From Sphingopyxis sp. USTB-05 (GTDB lineage: Bacteria > Pseudomonadota > Alphaproteobacteria > Sphingomonadales > Sphingomonadaceae): 64,000 nt of DNA. Below the pieces are notes generated by a model that searched no databases, was not told where the DNA came from, and worked only from the letters and a program-made list of their open reading frames with translations. The DNA lies in contig NZ_CP084712.1 in assembly GCF_023822045.1 (NCBI RefSeq), forward strand, positions 4,213,001-4,277,000, written 5' to 3'. The translations under genes and the position numbers were made by a program. Positions 34,438 through 42,251 of the stretch are shown here, in pieces (the stretch's first letter is position 1; each line of letters begins with the position of its first letter).

Positions 34438-35580
34438 TCAGGCAAAGCGGCCGCGGCGGTCGGCGGCACGCTCTTCGTCACGCGGCTCGGCGCGTTCGGT
34501 GGCGGTTTCGATTAGGTGGGTGGTTGCGCGGCCATGGCCTTGGCTGTGGCTTTGCGACTGGCGTCCGGTCTCGCCGGGCGTGCAGGTTACTTCGGCGCCG
34601 GCGACGCGGACGCCTTGCTGGCGCAGTTCGTCGACGAGGCGGCCCTGCGCGACGGTGACGATCGTCGCGGTCGCTTCATGATGGGTGTCCATCTTCAACG
34701 ACACGCCTTCGTCGCCCATTTGCATCGCAACGTCGAGCCGGCCGAGATGCTTCGGCATCAGGCGAAAGCTGATGTCGCCGCTGTCCGATTTCGTCGCGGC
34801 GATGTCATGCGCGAGCTGGTCGATCCATGCGCCGTCGCTGTCCATGTCGAGCACCCGTTCGGCGATCACCGCGGGCGCCGCCGCTTGTGCGAGCGTTGCA
34901 GCCCCTTGTGCGGCGGGCTGGGCGAAGAGGATCGTCATCGACGGCGCTGCCTCGATAGGCTTGGCGATGGGTGCGTCGATGCCGGGGAGGACCGCCGCCG
35001 CTGCGGCATCGCGCGGGCGCGGGGCAACGGGAAGTGCAGGCGCGCCGGCGTCGGCCGGAGCTGCGGCGGCTTCTGCAGGTTTTGCGGGTTTCGTCGCAGC
35101 AGGGACGACGGCCGCCACGATCGCGGCCCAATTCGTGGCCGGCGCAGTCGCCACGGTTTCACCGGTTTCCAGGGTTTCGGGCGACGCGGCGTCCGCTTCG
35201 GGCTTCGCTGTTACCGGCTTGCCTGGTGCGGGCGCCGCGCCGGCGATGTTGCCGTTCAGCGCGATCAAAAGATTTGTGGCCAATGCCGCCGGATCGGCTT
35301 TGGCCGGTTCAGCCTTTATCACCGGGGTTTCGACGGCGACGTCGGCTTCGGCCGGGGTTTCGGCCTGCGGAGCAGGCGAATTGGCGCCCAGCGCGGGATC
35401 AATCTTGATCGCGACGGCGGTATGAGCGGCCGGGGCGACCGCGACCGGCGCTGCGGCGAGTAACTGGTCGAAACCGCCTTCGCCGCCTTCCACCGGAAGC
35501 TGGCCGATGTTGGCGAGGAAGGTCGCAAAGCCTGCGGGCATTGCGCCCTGCGGCGTGGGGAGAGAGGACGCGCTCATCAT
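34438..35580 (-). CDS. fliK: Hook-length control protein FliK
   Basis: The 380-residue protein has an Ala/Pro-rich, probably extended N-terminal region acting as the molecular ruler. A conserved C-terminal hook-length domain begins near SDGAWIDQLAHDIAATKSDS, followed by GDISFRLMPKHLGRLDVAMQ and VTVAQGRLVDELRQQGVRVA. The starting ATG overlaps the fliJ stop (ATGA); a second ATG is three bases inside. The hook ruler region is long even though FlgE is short. Confidence 0.9.
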   Translation of the reverse strand: MMSASSLPTPQGAMPAGFATFLANIGQLPVEGGEGGFDQLLAAAPVAVAPAAHTAVAIKIDPALGANSPAPQAETPAEADVAVETPVIKAEPAKADPAALATNLLIALNGNIAGAAPAPGKPVTAKPEADAASPETLETGETVATAPATNWAAIVAAVVPAATKPAKPAEAAAAPADAGAPALPVAPRPRDAAAAAVLPGIDAPIAKPIEAAPSMTILFAQPAAQGAATLAQAAAPAVIAERVLDMDSDGAWIDQLAHDIAATKSDSGDISFRLMPKHLGRLDVAMQMGDEGVSLKMDTHHEATATIVTVAQGRLVDELRQQGVRVAGAEVTCTPGETGRQSQSHSQGHGRATTHLIETATERAEPRDEERAADRRGRFA

Positions 35581-36023
35581 GCCGCGCCGCCTTCGATCAG
35601 ACGCAGGCGCATACCCGTGCGCGGACGGTGCGGGCGATTGGCGTCGTCGCGGCGTTCCTGTTCGGCTTCGGCCGACTTGCGGCTGCGTTCGTACAGGCGA
35701 ACCGCCGATTCTTCCTTCGCCATCGCGCTCTGCGCGAGCGCACCCGCCTGGTCGCGACGCTGGCTGGCATTGCTCAGCGGTGCGGTCAGGCTTTCCTGCG
35801 CGATATCGAGCCGCATTGCGAGCTCGCCCATCGTGTTGAGCGCGCGACCCGCGACCGCACCCTTCGCCATGGCGAGGTCGACGCGCAGCGTCTCAAGCCG
35901 CTTCGCCAGTTCGACCAGGCTTGCCAGTTCGCCATTGGCGCGCGCCAGATTGGCTTCCGCCATCTGATGTTCGACGGAGCGCACGCGGATGATACGTTTG
36001 CGGCGTGCGGTACGGGCGTTCAT
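35577..36023 (-). CDS. fliJ: Flagellar export protein FliJ
   Basis: The 148-residue, charged, coiled-coil protein runs through residues 10-125 (RSVEHQMAEANLARANGELA, then SLVELAKRLETLRVDLAMAK). This matches the FliJ stalk that links the FliI hexamer to FlhA. Its position after fliI (ATGA overlap) and length support the call despite weak sequence conservation. Confidence 0.85.
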   Translation of the reverse strand: MNARTARRKRIIRVRSVEHQMAEANLARANGELASLVELAKRLETLRVDLAMAKGAVAGRALNTMGELAMRLDIAQESLTAPLSNASQRRDQAGALAQSAMAKEESAVRLYERSRKSAEAEQERRDDANRPHRPRTGMRLRLIEGGAA

Positions 36024-37351
36024 GCGGAATATCCTTCAATCAGGGCTTGGCGGGAAATGTCGAAATCGACCTGCGCCTTGGCAGGCTGCGAAACATAGGC
36101 GAGCTGGTCGGCGTGGCGTGCGATCGCGGTGTCGAGCACGGGGTCGGCGCCGGCGACGTAGGCGCCCATCAACATCAGGTCGCGATTCTCTTCATAGGCG
36201 GACCAGAGCTGGCGGAAGCGCGCGGCGGCGGCGGCATGCTCGGGATCGACCGAATCGACCATCGTGCGCGATAGCGAACGGGCGACATCGATCGCGGGAT
36301 AGACGCCCTGTTCGGCGAGCTGGCGCGACAGGATGATATGGCCGTCGACGATCGCGCGTGCCGAGTCGACGACCGGGTCGTCGATATCGCCGCCGTCGGC
36401 GAGCACGGTGTAGAGCGCGGTGATCGAGCCGCCGGTCTCGCGGTCGATGCCGGCGCGTTCGCACAGCGACGGAATGAGCGCGAACACCGATGGCGGGTAG
36501 CCCTTCATCGTCGGCGGCTCACCCAGCGTCAGGCCGATCTCGCGCTGCGCATGGGCGACGCGGGTCAGGCTGTCGATCAACAGCAGCACCTTCTTGCCCT
36601 CAGCGCGGAAGGCTTCGGCGATCGCGGTCGCGCGCATCGCGGCGCGCAGGCGGAGCAAAGGCGGATGGTCGGCGGGAACCGCGACGACGACCGATTTTTT
36701 GCGGACTTCGGGGGGCAGCTTGGTTTCGACGAAATCGCTGACTTCGCGGCTGCGCTCGCCGATCAGCCCGACGACGATGACGTCGCATTCGGTCCCAGCA
36801 ATCATCTGGCCCATCAGCACGGACTTGCCGACGCCCGAACCCGCGATGATCGCGACGCGCTGGCCTTCGCCGACGGTGAGCAGGCCGTTGATCGCGCGCA
36901 CGCCCATGTTGAGCGCGCGGGTGACGCGGCCGCGGCGCAGCGGATTGACCTTGCGCCCGGCGAGCGGCCATTGGAATTGCGACTTGATCGCGGGGCGACC
37001 GTCGAGCGGGTTGCCCTGTGCATCCATGATGCGGCCGAGCAAGGTCTTGCCGACGGGCACCATGCTCGATGCGCCATGCGGTTCGACCGGCGCACCGGTC
37101 ACCAGCGGCTTGTTCATGTCAAAGGGAAGGACAAGGCTGCGGTGACCGCGAAAGCCGACGACCTCGCCATAGACATAGTCGTTGTCGGCCGACCGGATGC
37201 GGACATTGCTGCCGAGCGGCATCGGGAAACCCGACACTTCGAGCATGATGCCTTCGTGCGAGACGAGCGTCCCGACGCGGCGCGGGCTGGCGTGCGCCAA
37301 GTCGACGGGATCGAGCAATTGCTGTGCGGAGAGGGCGAGGCGGCGCGTCAC
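36020..37351 (-). CDS. fliI: Flagellar export ATPase FliI
   Basis: The 443-residue F1-beta-like ATPase has Walker A (IAGSGVGKSVLMGQMI) and Walker B (VLLLIDSLTRVAHAQREIGL). The segment EPPTMKGYPPSVFALIPSLC, typical for the family, is also present. The start is GTG 37351 in a GTGA overlap with fliH; longer in-frame extensions run within fliH and are rejected. The length matches other FliI proteins. Confidence 0.96.
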   Translation of the reverse strand: MTRRLALSAQQLLDPVDLAHASPRRVGTLVSHEGIMLEVSGFPMPLGSNVRIRSADNDYVYGEVVGFRGHRSLVLPFDMNKPLVTGAPVEPHGASSMVPVGKTLLGRIMDAQGNPLDGRPAIKSQFQWPLAGRKVNPLRRGRVTRALNMGVRAINGLLTVGEGQRVAIIAGSGVGKSVLMGQMIAGTECDVIVVGLIGERSREVSDFVETKLPPEVRKKSVVVAVPADHPPLLRLRAAMRATAIAEAFRAEGKKVLLLIDSLTRVAHAQREIGLTLGEPPTMKGYPPSVFALIPSLCERAGIDRETGGSITALYTVLADGGDIDDPVVDSARAIVDGHIILSRQLAEQGVYPAIDVARSLSRTMVDSVDPEHAAAAARFRQLWSAYEENRDLMLMGAYVAGADPVLDTAIARHADQLAYVSQPAKAQVDFDISRQALIEGYSA

Positions 37352-37947
37352 GCGGCTTCCCTTTCGCCAAGTGCCGAGCGCAGCTCTTCGAGATAAACCG
37401 CGCGGCCATGCTCGATCCAGCCGGTCGAGGTTTCGATCCGCACCGTACCGCGCATCATCGCGGTATCGCTTTCGATCGCCATTGCGAGCGGCGCATCGGC
37501 GAGCAGCGCGGCATCCTCGGGATGGACCCAGAGCGTGCGCGCCTTGTCGGCGTCGGCGATCATCGCGGCGGCCGTTTCGACCTGCGCTTGCAACCATTCG
37601 GTATCGATCGGCGCGGTCGCGACGATCTGGCGGACCAGCCGCTCGACGGTGGTGGCGATCAGTTGCGCCAGTTCCTCGCTCGGCTCGTCCTGCAGTGCCT
37701 CGGCGCCGGCGAGCAGCGCTAGGAGCTGGTGGCGTTCGGCGACAAAGGCCGCTTCGGCGAGGCGCTGGCCTTCGGCGAGGCCAAGCGCGAACGGGTCGTC
37801 GAGATCGGGCTCGTCGAAGCTTTCCTCGACAGGCTGCGGCGCATAGGCCGATGGTGCGAAGGAGATCGGGCGAAAGCCGTTACCGCGCGCCATCGCGTCG
37901 GTAAGGCTGACAGGCGCGAAGCCGGTCTCGGAAGTGCGATCAGACAT
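37348..37947 (-). CDS. fliH: Flagellar export ATPase regulator FliH
   Basis: The 199-residue protein has an acidic linker with GLAEGQRLAEAAFVAERHQL and a C-terminal part (GTVRIETSTGWIEHGRAVYL) like the E-type stalk of ATP synthases. It anchors FliI to the C ring. It overlaps fliG by 8 bp. Confidence 0.92.
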   Translation of the reverse strand: MSDRTSETGFAPVSLTDAMARGNGFRPISFAPSAYAPQPVEESFDEPDLDDPFALGLAEGQRLAEAAFVAERHQLLALLAGAEALQDEPSEELAQLIATTVERLVRQIVATAPIDTEWLQAQVETAAAMIADADKARTLWVHPEDAALLADAPLAMAIESDTAMMRGTVRIETSTGWIEHGRAVYLEELRSALGEREAA

Positions 37948-38971
37948 AGTCGTCGCCTCCGCCCGCGATCATGATTTCGCCGGCTGCGGCCATCTGGCGC
38001 ACGATCTGCATCACGCTCTTCTGCGCGTCGTCGACGTCGGCGCGCTTGACCATCGTCATTTCGGCCATCTCGTCGCGGATCGTTTCGGCGGCACGCTGCG
38101 ACATGGTGGCGAGGCACATGTCGACCATATCCTCGTCGGCGCCCTTGAGCGCGATCGCGAGCTGGGCGGCATCGACCGAGCGCAGCACGCTGCTGAGGCT
38201 CTTTTTGTCGAGGTCGCGCAGATTTTCGAAGATGAACATTTCCTCCTCGATCGTCTGGGCGAGGATGCGGTCGTGCTTCTTCAGCGAACGGAGCGTGCGT
38301 TCCGAGAGCTGCTTCGGCATCTTCTTCATGATCTTTGCGACGTCGCTCGGGCCGCCGATCGCCTGTTTGGCGACGCGCTGGCCGTCGACATTCGCGCTGG
38401 CGAGGACCGATTCCAGATCTTCGATCGCGGCGGCGGGGACCGAGGTGAGCATTGCGGCGCGCAGCACCAGGTCGGCCTGCAGCACTTCGTCGAGCGTTTC
38501 GATCGCACGCGCGGCGACATCGGGGACGAGCACCGAAAGGATCAGCGCGCCGACCTGCGGATGCTCGCTGGCGAGCAGGCCGCTGATCGCATCGACGTCC
38601 ATCCAGCGCAGCATTTCGAGCGACGCGGCGCTCCGCTGCGGTGCGACGGCGGCCAGGATATTGTCGGCGCGGACGTTGCCGACGGCTTCGTTGATCACGG
38701 TACGGATGCGCATGTCGGCGCCGATCGCGAGCGCGCTGACGTCGCGGCTGCGCGTTACGAAGCGGTCGAGCGCGAGCCCGATCTGCTGTTCGCTGGCATT
38801 GGCGGTGTCGAACATCGCCTTGGCAAGCTGGCGTACTTCATCGGGATCGAGCTGCTTCAGGATCGTTGCGGCTTCGCTTTCGTCGAGCAGCATCAGCAGG
38901 ATCGCGGCGGCGGCCGACCCTTCGATTGCGGCCGGTACGGGGGCGTTATCCAGTTCGGCGACGTCAGGCAC
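37940..38971 (-). CDS. fliG: Flagellar motor switch protein FliG
   Basis: The 343-residue rotor protein contains the conserved MFIFENLRDLDKKSLSSVLR, then SVDAAQLAIALKGADEDMVD, with charged residues for torque in the final domain (AAETIRDEMAEMTMVKRADV). The N-terminal AAAILLMLLDESEAATILKQ domain binds FliF. It overlaps fliF and fliH by 8 bp each. Confidence 0.97.
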   Translation of the reverse strand: MPDVAELDNAPVPAAIEGSAAAAILLMLLDESEAATILKQLDPDEVRQLAKAMFDTANASEQQIGLALDRFVTRSRDVSALAIGADMRIRTVINEAVGNVRADNILAAVAPQRSAASLEMLRWMDVDAISGLLASEHPQVGALILSVLVPDVAARAIETLDEVLQADLVLRAAMLTSVPAAAIEDLESVLASANVDGQRVAKQAIGGPSDVAKIMKKMPKQLSERTLRSLKKHDRILAQTIEEEMFIFENLRDLDKKSLSSVLRSVDAAQLAIALKGADEDMVDMCLATMSQRAAETIRDEMAEMTMVKRADVDDAQKSVMQIVRQMAAAGEIMIAGGGDDYV

Positions 38972-40619
38972 GGGCGCCCTCCTGCATCAGGTGGCGGACG
39001 ACGAGCGCGGCGCGCGCCGAGTCCTGGCGGACAAAGGCGCGGACCAAGTTCGCGCGCGCTTCATAGCTCGGCGCCTGCTCGATCATCTCGAGCGTGATTT
39101 CGCGCCCGGCGTGACCGCTGGCGAGCGCCGGGCGGTCGGTGGCGGCGAGCAGCGAGGCTTCGAGTTCCTGATTTTGCGCGATGCGCTTGGCGGCGCGCTC
39201 CTTGGCGGCGCGGATCATGGGACGGCCGATGAACAGGAAAGCGAGCAGTGCGGCGAGGATCGCGCCGACCTGCTTGACCAGCGGCAGGAACCAGCCCTGG
39301 TCGTAGAAAGCGGGCGACGTGTCCTCGACCAGTGCGAACGGGCGCTGGTTGATCGCAACCAGATCGCCGCGCGTTGCGTCATATCCGATCGCGCCCTTCA
39401 CCAGATTGTCGATCTTGGTGAGGTCCGCCTGCGTCAGCGCCTTTTTGCCCTGATTGAGCGCGACGGCGACCGAAACGCGGCGCAGCTTGCCCTGGGGCGA
39501 GTGTGTCACCGAAATCTCGCGGCCGACTTCATAGGCGCGCGCGGCATTTTCATTGCTCTCGGTTCCGGGCGCGGGCGCCGCGCCGGGGGGAACCGTCTGC
39601 GGGCCGGTCGCGGTGACCGTCGTGGCCTGCGGCGGCTGGTTCGACAGGGCGCCGGGGATGCCGACCGCAGGGGCGCTCGTGCCGCTGGTCGAACGGGTGA
39701 TTTGTTCGCTGGTCAGCGCGCGGTCATTCTCAGGAAAGCTTTCGCGCGTCGCCTGGCTTTCCGACATATCGACGTCGGCGTGGACCTCGACGGTATAATT
39801 GCCGGCACCGAGCATCGGGCCAAGCAGCGTGTCGAGCGCGCGGCGGAAGCGGTCTTCGACCTGAAGCTGGAGCTGGAACGCTTTCATGTCGCTACCCGAT
39901 GCGGTGTCGGAGAGCAGGGCGCCGCGCTGGTCGATCACGGAAACCTGATCGGCGTTCATGCCGGGGACCGACGAGGCGACGAGGAAACGGATCGCCTGAA
40001 CCTGGCCGTCGCTGAGTGAGCGGCCGTTCTGAAGCGTCAGCATGACCGACGCGGTGGCGGGCTTGTCTTCGCGGACGAATAGGCTGGGTTCGGCGGCGGC
40101 GACGTGGACGCGGGCGCTCTTGACCGCGTCGATCGTCTCGATCGTCCGCGACAGGTCGGCTTCGCGCGCCGAACGCAGCGCTTCGCCCTCGATCGCGCGG
40201 CTCGACCCCATGGGAAGCGCGGCGATCAGGCTGTCGCCGCTCGGCGCCGCCTTGGGCAACCCCTGTCCGGCGAGCGCGATGCGCGCCTGATGCAATTTGT
40301 CGGCATCGACGGTCAGCGCGCCGGTGGTGGGGTCGATGCTGTGCGCGATGCCCTGCGTCTGCAGCGCGTCGGCGACCGCGGCCTTGTCGGTGTCGTCGAG
40401 CCCGGCGAAAAGCTGCGCCTGCGGCGCGGCCTGCATCGTGAAATAAGCGAGCGCGGCGATGCCGATCGCCGAGGTCATCGCAATCGCGGGCAGCGCGCGC
40501 TGCACCGCGGGCTGGCGGAAGAAGCCGGTGAGCGGGGCGAGCCGGCCGCCGAGGACGGGGGCGGGGAGGCGGTTCGCGGAGCCGTCGTCGACGGGGGTAA
40601 GGATCTGGGTCTCGGCCAT
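38964..40619 (-). CDS. fliF: MS-ring protein FliF
   Basis: The 551-residue basal-body membrane ring protein has a first membrane helix near residue 50 (ALPAIAMTSAIGIAALAYFT) and a second near residue 460 (LPLVKQVGAILAALLAFLFI). Ring-building motifs include ALQTQGIAHSIDPTTGALTV and RVHVAAAEPSLFVREDKPAT, then ASVMLTLQNGRSLSDGQVQA. The C-terminus reaches FliG. The length is normal. Confidence 0.97.
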   Translation of the reverse strand: MAETQILTPVDDGSANRLPAPVLGGRLAPLTGFFRQPAVQRALPAIAMTSAIGIAALAYFTMQAAPQAQLFAGLDDTDKAAVADALQTQGIAHSIDPTTGALTVDADKLHQARIALAGQGLPKAAPSGDSLIAALPMGSSRAIEGEALRSAREADLSRTIETIDAVKSARVHVAAAEPSLFVREDKPATASVMLTLQNGRSLSDGQVQAIRFLVASSVPGMNADQVSVIDQRGALLSDTASGSDMKAFQLQLQVEDRFRRALDTLLGPMLGAGNYTVEVHADVDMSESQATRESFPENDRALTSEQITRSTSGTSAPAVGIPGALSNQPPQATTVTATGPQTVPPGAAPAPGTESNENAARAYEVGREISVTHSPQGKLRRVSVAVALNQGKKALTQADLTKIDNLVKGAIGYDATRGDLVAINQRPFALVEDTSPAFYDQGWFLPLVKQVGAILAALLAFLFIGRPMIRAAKERAAKRIAQNQELEASLLAATDRPALASGHAGREITLEMIEQAPSYEARANLVRAFVRQDSARAALVVRHLMQEGARA

Positions 40620-40622
40620 GGA

Positions 40623-40964
40623 TTATACCGGCATGTTCATGATGTCGCGATACGCGGACAGCAGCTTGTTGCGGACTTGCAGGGTGGTTTCGAAACCGAG
40701 CGAGGCTTTCTGCCGTTCGATCATCACGCTGACGATGTCGTGCGTGTCGCCGCGCTCATAGGCTTCGCTGATCTGGCTCGCCTTCGACTGCTGCGCGTTG
40801 ACCTGTTGCAGCGCATTGTTGATCGCGGCGCCGAAATCGGGGGCGCCTTCGGTGCTTGCGCCGCCGCCGATACCGCCACGCCCCGCGGCGCGCTGCAGCG
40901 CCTGGTTCTGATTGAGAATCGAACTGCGCATCTGCAGCAGCCGGCTCGGGTCAATCGTGCTCAT
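40623..40964 (-). CDS. fliE: Hook-basal body adaptor FliE
   Basis: The 113-residue export gate/rod adaptor has the C-terminal pattern DIVSVMIERQKASLGFETTL, then QVRNKLLSAYRDIMNMPV, typical of FliE. It is first in the operon fliE-F-G-H-I-J-K-L-M-N-O-P-Q-R-flhB (15 genes, gaps of at most 17 bases) and is driven by the sigma-54 promoter at 41019. Confidence 0.95.
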   Translation of the reverse strand: MSTIDPSRLLQMRSSILNQNQALQRAAGRGGIGGGASTEGAPDFGAAINNALQQVNAQQSKASQISEAYERGDTHDIVSVMIERQKASLGFETTLQVRNKLLSAYRDIMNMPV

Positions 40965-41018
40965 TGCTTCTTCATCCGTCCTGATGCGCGGCGGTCTGCC
41001 GCACGCACAAATAAGAAT

Positions 41019-41033
41019 GCAAAGCGCGTGCCA
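41019..41033 (-). promoter_or_regulatory. Sigma-54 promoter of the fliE-flhB operon
   Basis: The minus strand reads TGGCACGCGCTTTGC with exact GG-N10-GC spacing. The fliE start is 55 bp downstream. It is back-to-back with the sigma-28 promoter of fliC. Confidence 0.87.
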
Positions 41034-41118
41034 AAAATTTTAATGGCGTATTTTCAATAGATTGATCGAGGTGCAGCCAGTCCTTCGGTGGCCTTTGGCG
41101 TTTTTTTGACGCGGGCGC

Positions 41119-41145
41119 TTAATCGCCGGTGGGCGCCGCCGTTAC
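41119..41145 (+). promoter_or_regulatory. Sigma-28 promoter of fliC
   Basis: TTAA (41119-41122), a 15-base spacer and GCCGTTAC (41138-41145) match the layout at fliD, flgM and motA. The predicted leader is about 65 bases. Confidence 0.7.
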
Positions 41146-41214
41146 TGCTTTCGTGACCGCTCCTCGAGCCCTCACATCATGGGAATGGCCATCGAGGCCG
41201 GAAAGGAACAAGTA

Positions 41215-42042
41215 ATGACCGTCATCAACACCAATGTGAGCGCGCTTCGCGCCCAGAATAACTCGCGTGTTGCCAACCAGATGCAGTCGCAGGCGATGGA
41301 ACGCCTGTCGAGCGGCAAGCGCATCAACGCTGCCAAGGACGACGCTGCCGGTCTCGCCATCGCGACTCGTATGGAAGCCAACGCCCGCGGCCTGACGCAG
41401 GCGATCCGCAACGCCAACGACGGCATCTCGCTGGCGCAGACCGCCGACACCGCCGCCGGCAGCATTTCGGACATTCTGGTCCGTATGCGTGAACTGGCGC
41501 TTCAGGCCTCGACCGGCACGAACGGCACGACCGACCGCGCCGCCGTCCAGACCGAAGTCGCCGCGCTGATCTCGCAGATCGGTGACGTTGCATCGCGTAC
41601 CACCTTCAACGGCAACACGCTGATCAACGGCGGCGTCTCGACCACCGCTGGTTTCGACATCCAGACCGGCCTTAACGCCACGGAAGTCGTGAACATCCGC
41701 ATCGCCAACCTCAACGCTACGGGTCTCGGCGTGAACGCGCTCGACTTCTCGACCGCTGCCGGCGCGACCGGTGCGCTTGCGACGCTCGACACGGCGATCC
41801 AGACGGTTGCTACCGAACGTGCGAACCTTGGTGCGCAGCAGAACCGCCTGACCTCGGCTGTCGATAATTTGACGTCGAGTGTCACGAATATGTCGGAATC
41901 GAAGTCGCGCATCGAAGACGCCGATTTCTCGGTCGAATCGACGAACCTCGCGGCTGCCGGCATCCTGGCGCAGGCATCGACCGCGATGCTCGCCCAGGCG
42001 AACCAGAGCTCGCAGGGCGTGATGAACCTGCTCCGCGGCTAA
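41215..42042 (+). CDS. fliC: Flagellin FliC (short, D0-D1 type)
   Basis: The 275-residue filament subunit starts at MTVINTNVSALRAQNNSRVA (ATG 41215 after GGAAAGGAA); the in-frame upstream start at 41179 lacks flagellin character. Conserved helices include MERLSSGKRINAAKDDAAGL at the N-terminus and RIEDADFSVESTNLAAAGIL, then AQASTAMLAQANQSSQGVMN at the C-terminus. The middle is only large enough to link D1, so surface domains D2/D3 are absent. Codon use looks more biased (GTC, AAC, CTG) than in its neighbours, as expected for a highly expressed gene. FliS and FliD are the cognate partners. Confidence 0.96.
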   Translation: MTVINTNVSALRAQNNSRVANQMQSQAMERLSSGKRINAAKDDAAGLAIATRMEANARGLTQAIRNANDGISLAQTADTAAGSISDILVRMRELALQASTGTNGTTDRAAVQTEVAALISQIGDVASRTTFNGNTLINGGVSTTAGFDIQTGLNATEVVNIRIANLNATGLGVNALDFSTAAGATGALATLDTAIQTVATERANLGAQQNRLTSAVDNLTSSVTNMSESKSRIEDADFSVESTNLAAAGILAQASTAMLAQANQSSQGVMNLLRG

Positions 42043-42097
42043 ACTTCGCGAACAAATTTCAGGCTATATTTGGTTGGTCCCTTAGATAGCCTGATCC

Positions 42098-42130
42098 GAT
42101 GCCCCGGCCCCCACAGCCGGGGCATCATCT
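42098..42130 (+). terminator. Intrinsic terminator of fliC
   Basis: A perfect 11-bp stem GATGCCCCGGC / GCCGGGGCATC with a 7-base loop is followed by a T-rich ATCTTTTCTC tail. Confidence 0.88.
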
Positions 42131-42147
42131 TTTCTCGCGAAGGCGCG

Positions 42148-42222
42148 GCACCGGCCCGCTCCCCCACCCGGCCTCCCATAGAATACTATGTGGGGAGGCC
42201 GGGTGGGGGAGCGGGCCGGTGC
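42148..42222. repeat. Large perfect palindrome between fliC and dnaE2
   Basis: Two 30-base arms (42148-42177 and 42193-42222) are exact reverse complements. They are separated by 15 bases that themselves contain ATAG/CTAT. The sequence is composed almost only of G and C with CTCCCCCACC and GGTGGGGGAG blocks. It is not part of either terminator and would form a very stable cruciform or RNA hairpin; it may be a dispersed palindromic element. Confidence 0.9.
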
Positions 42223-42225
42223 TGC

Positions 42226-42243
42226 TTCCGGCGTCAGCCGGAA
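42226..42243 (-). terminator. Possible terminator stem of dnaE2
   Basis: A 7-bp stem TTCCGGC / GCCGGAA with a 4-base loop lies 8-26 bases after the dnaE2 stop. No T-run follows on the minus strand; the large palindrome comes next. Confidence 0.4.
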
Positions 42244-42251
42244 AACGCAGC

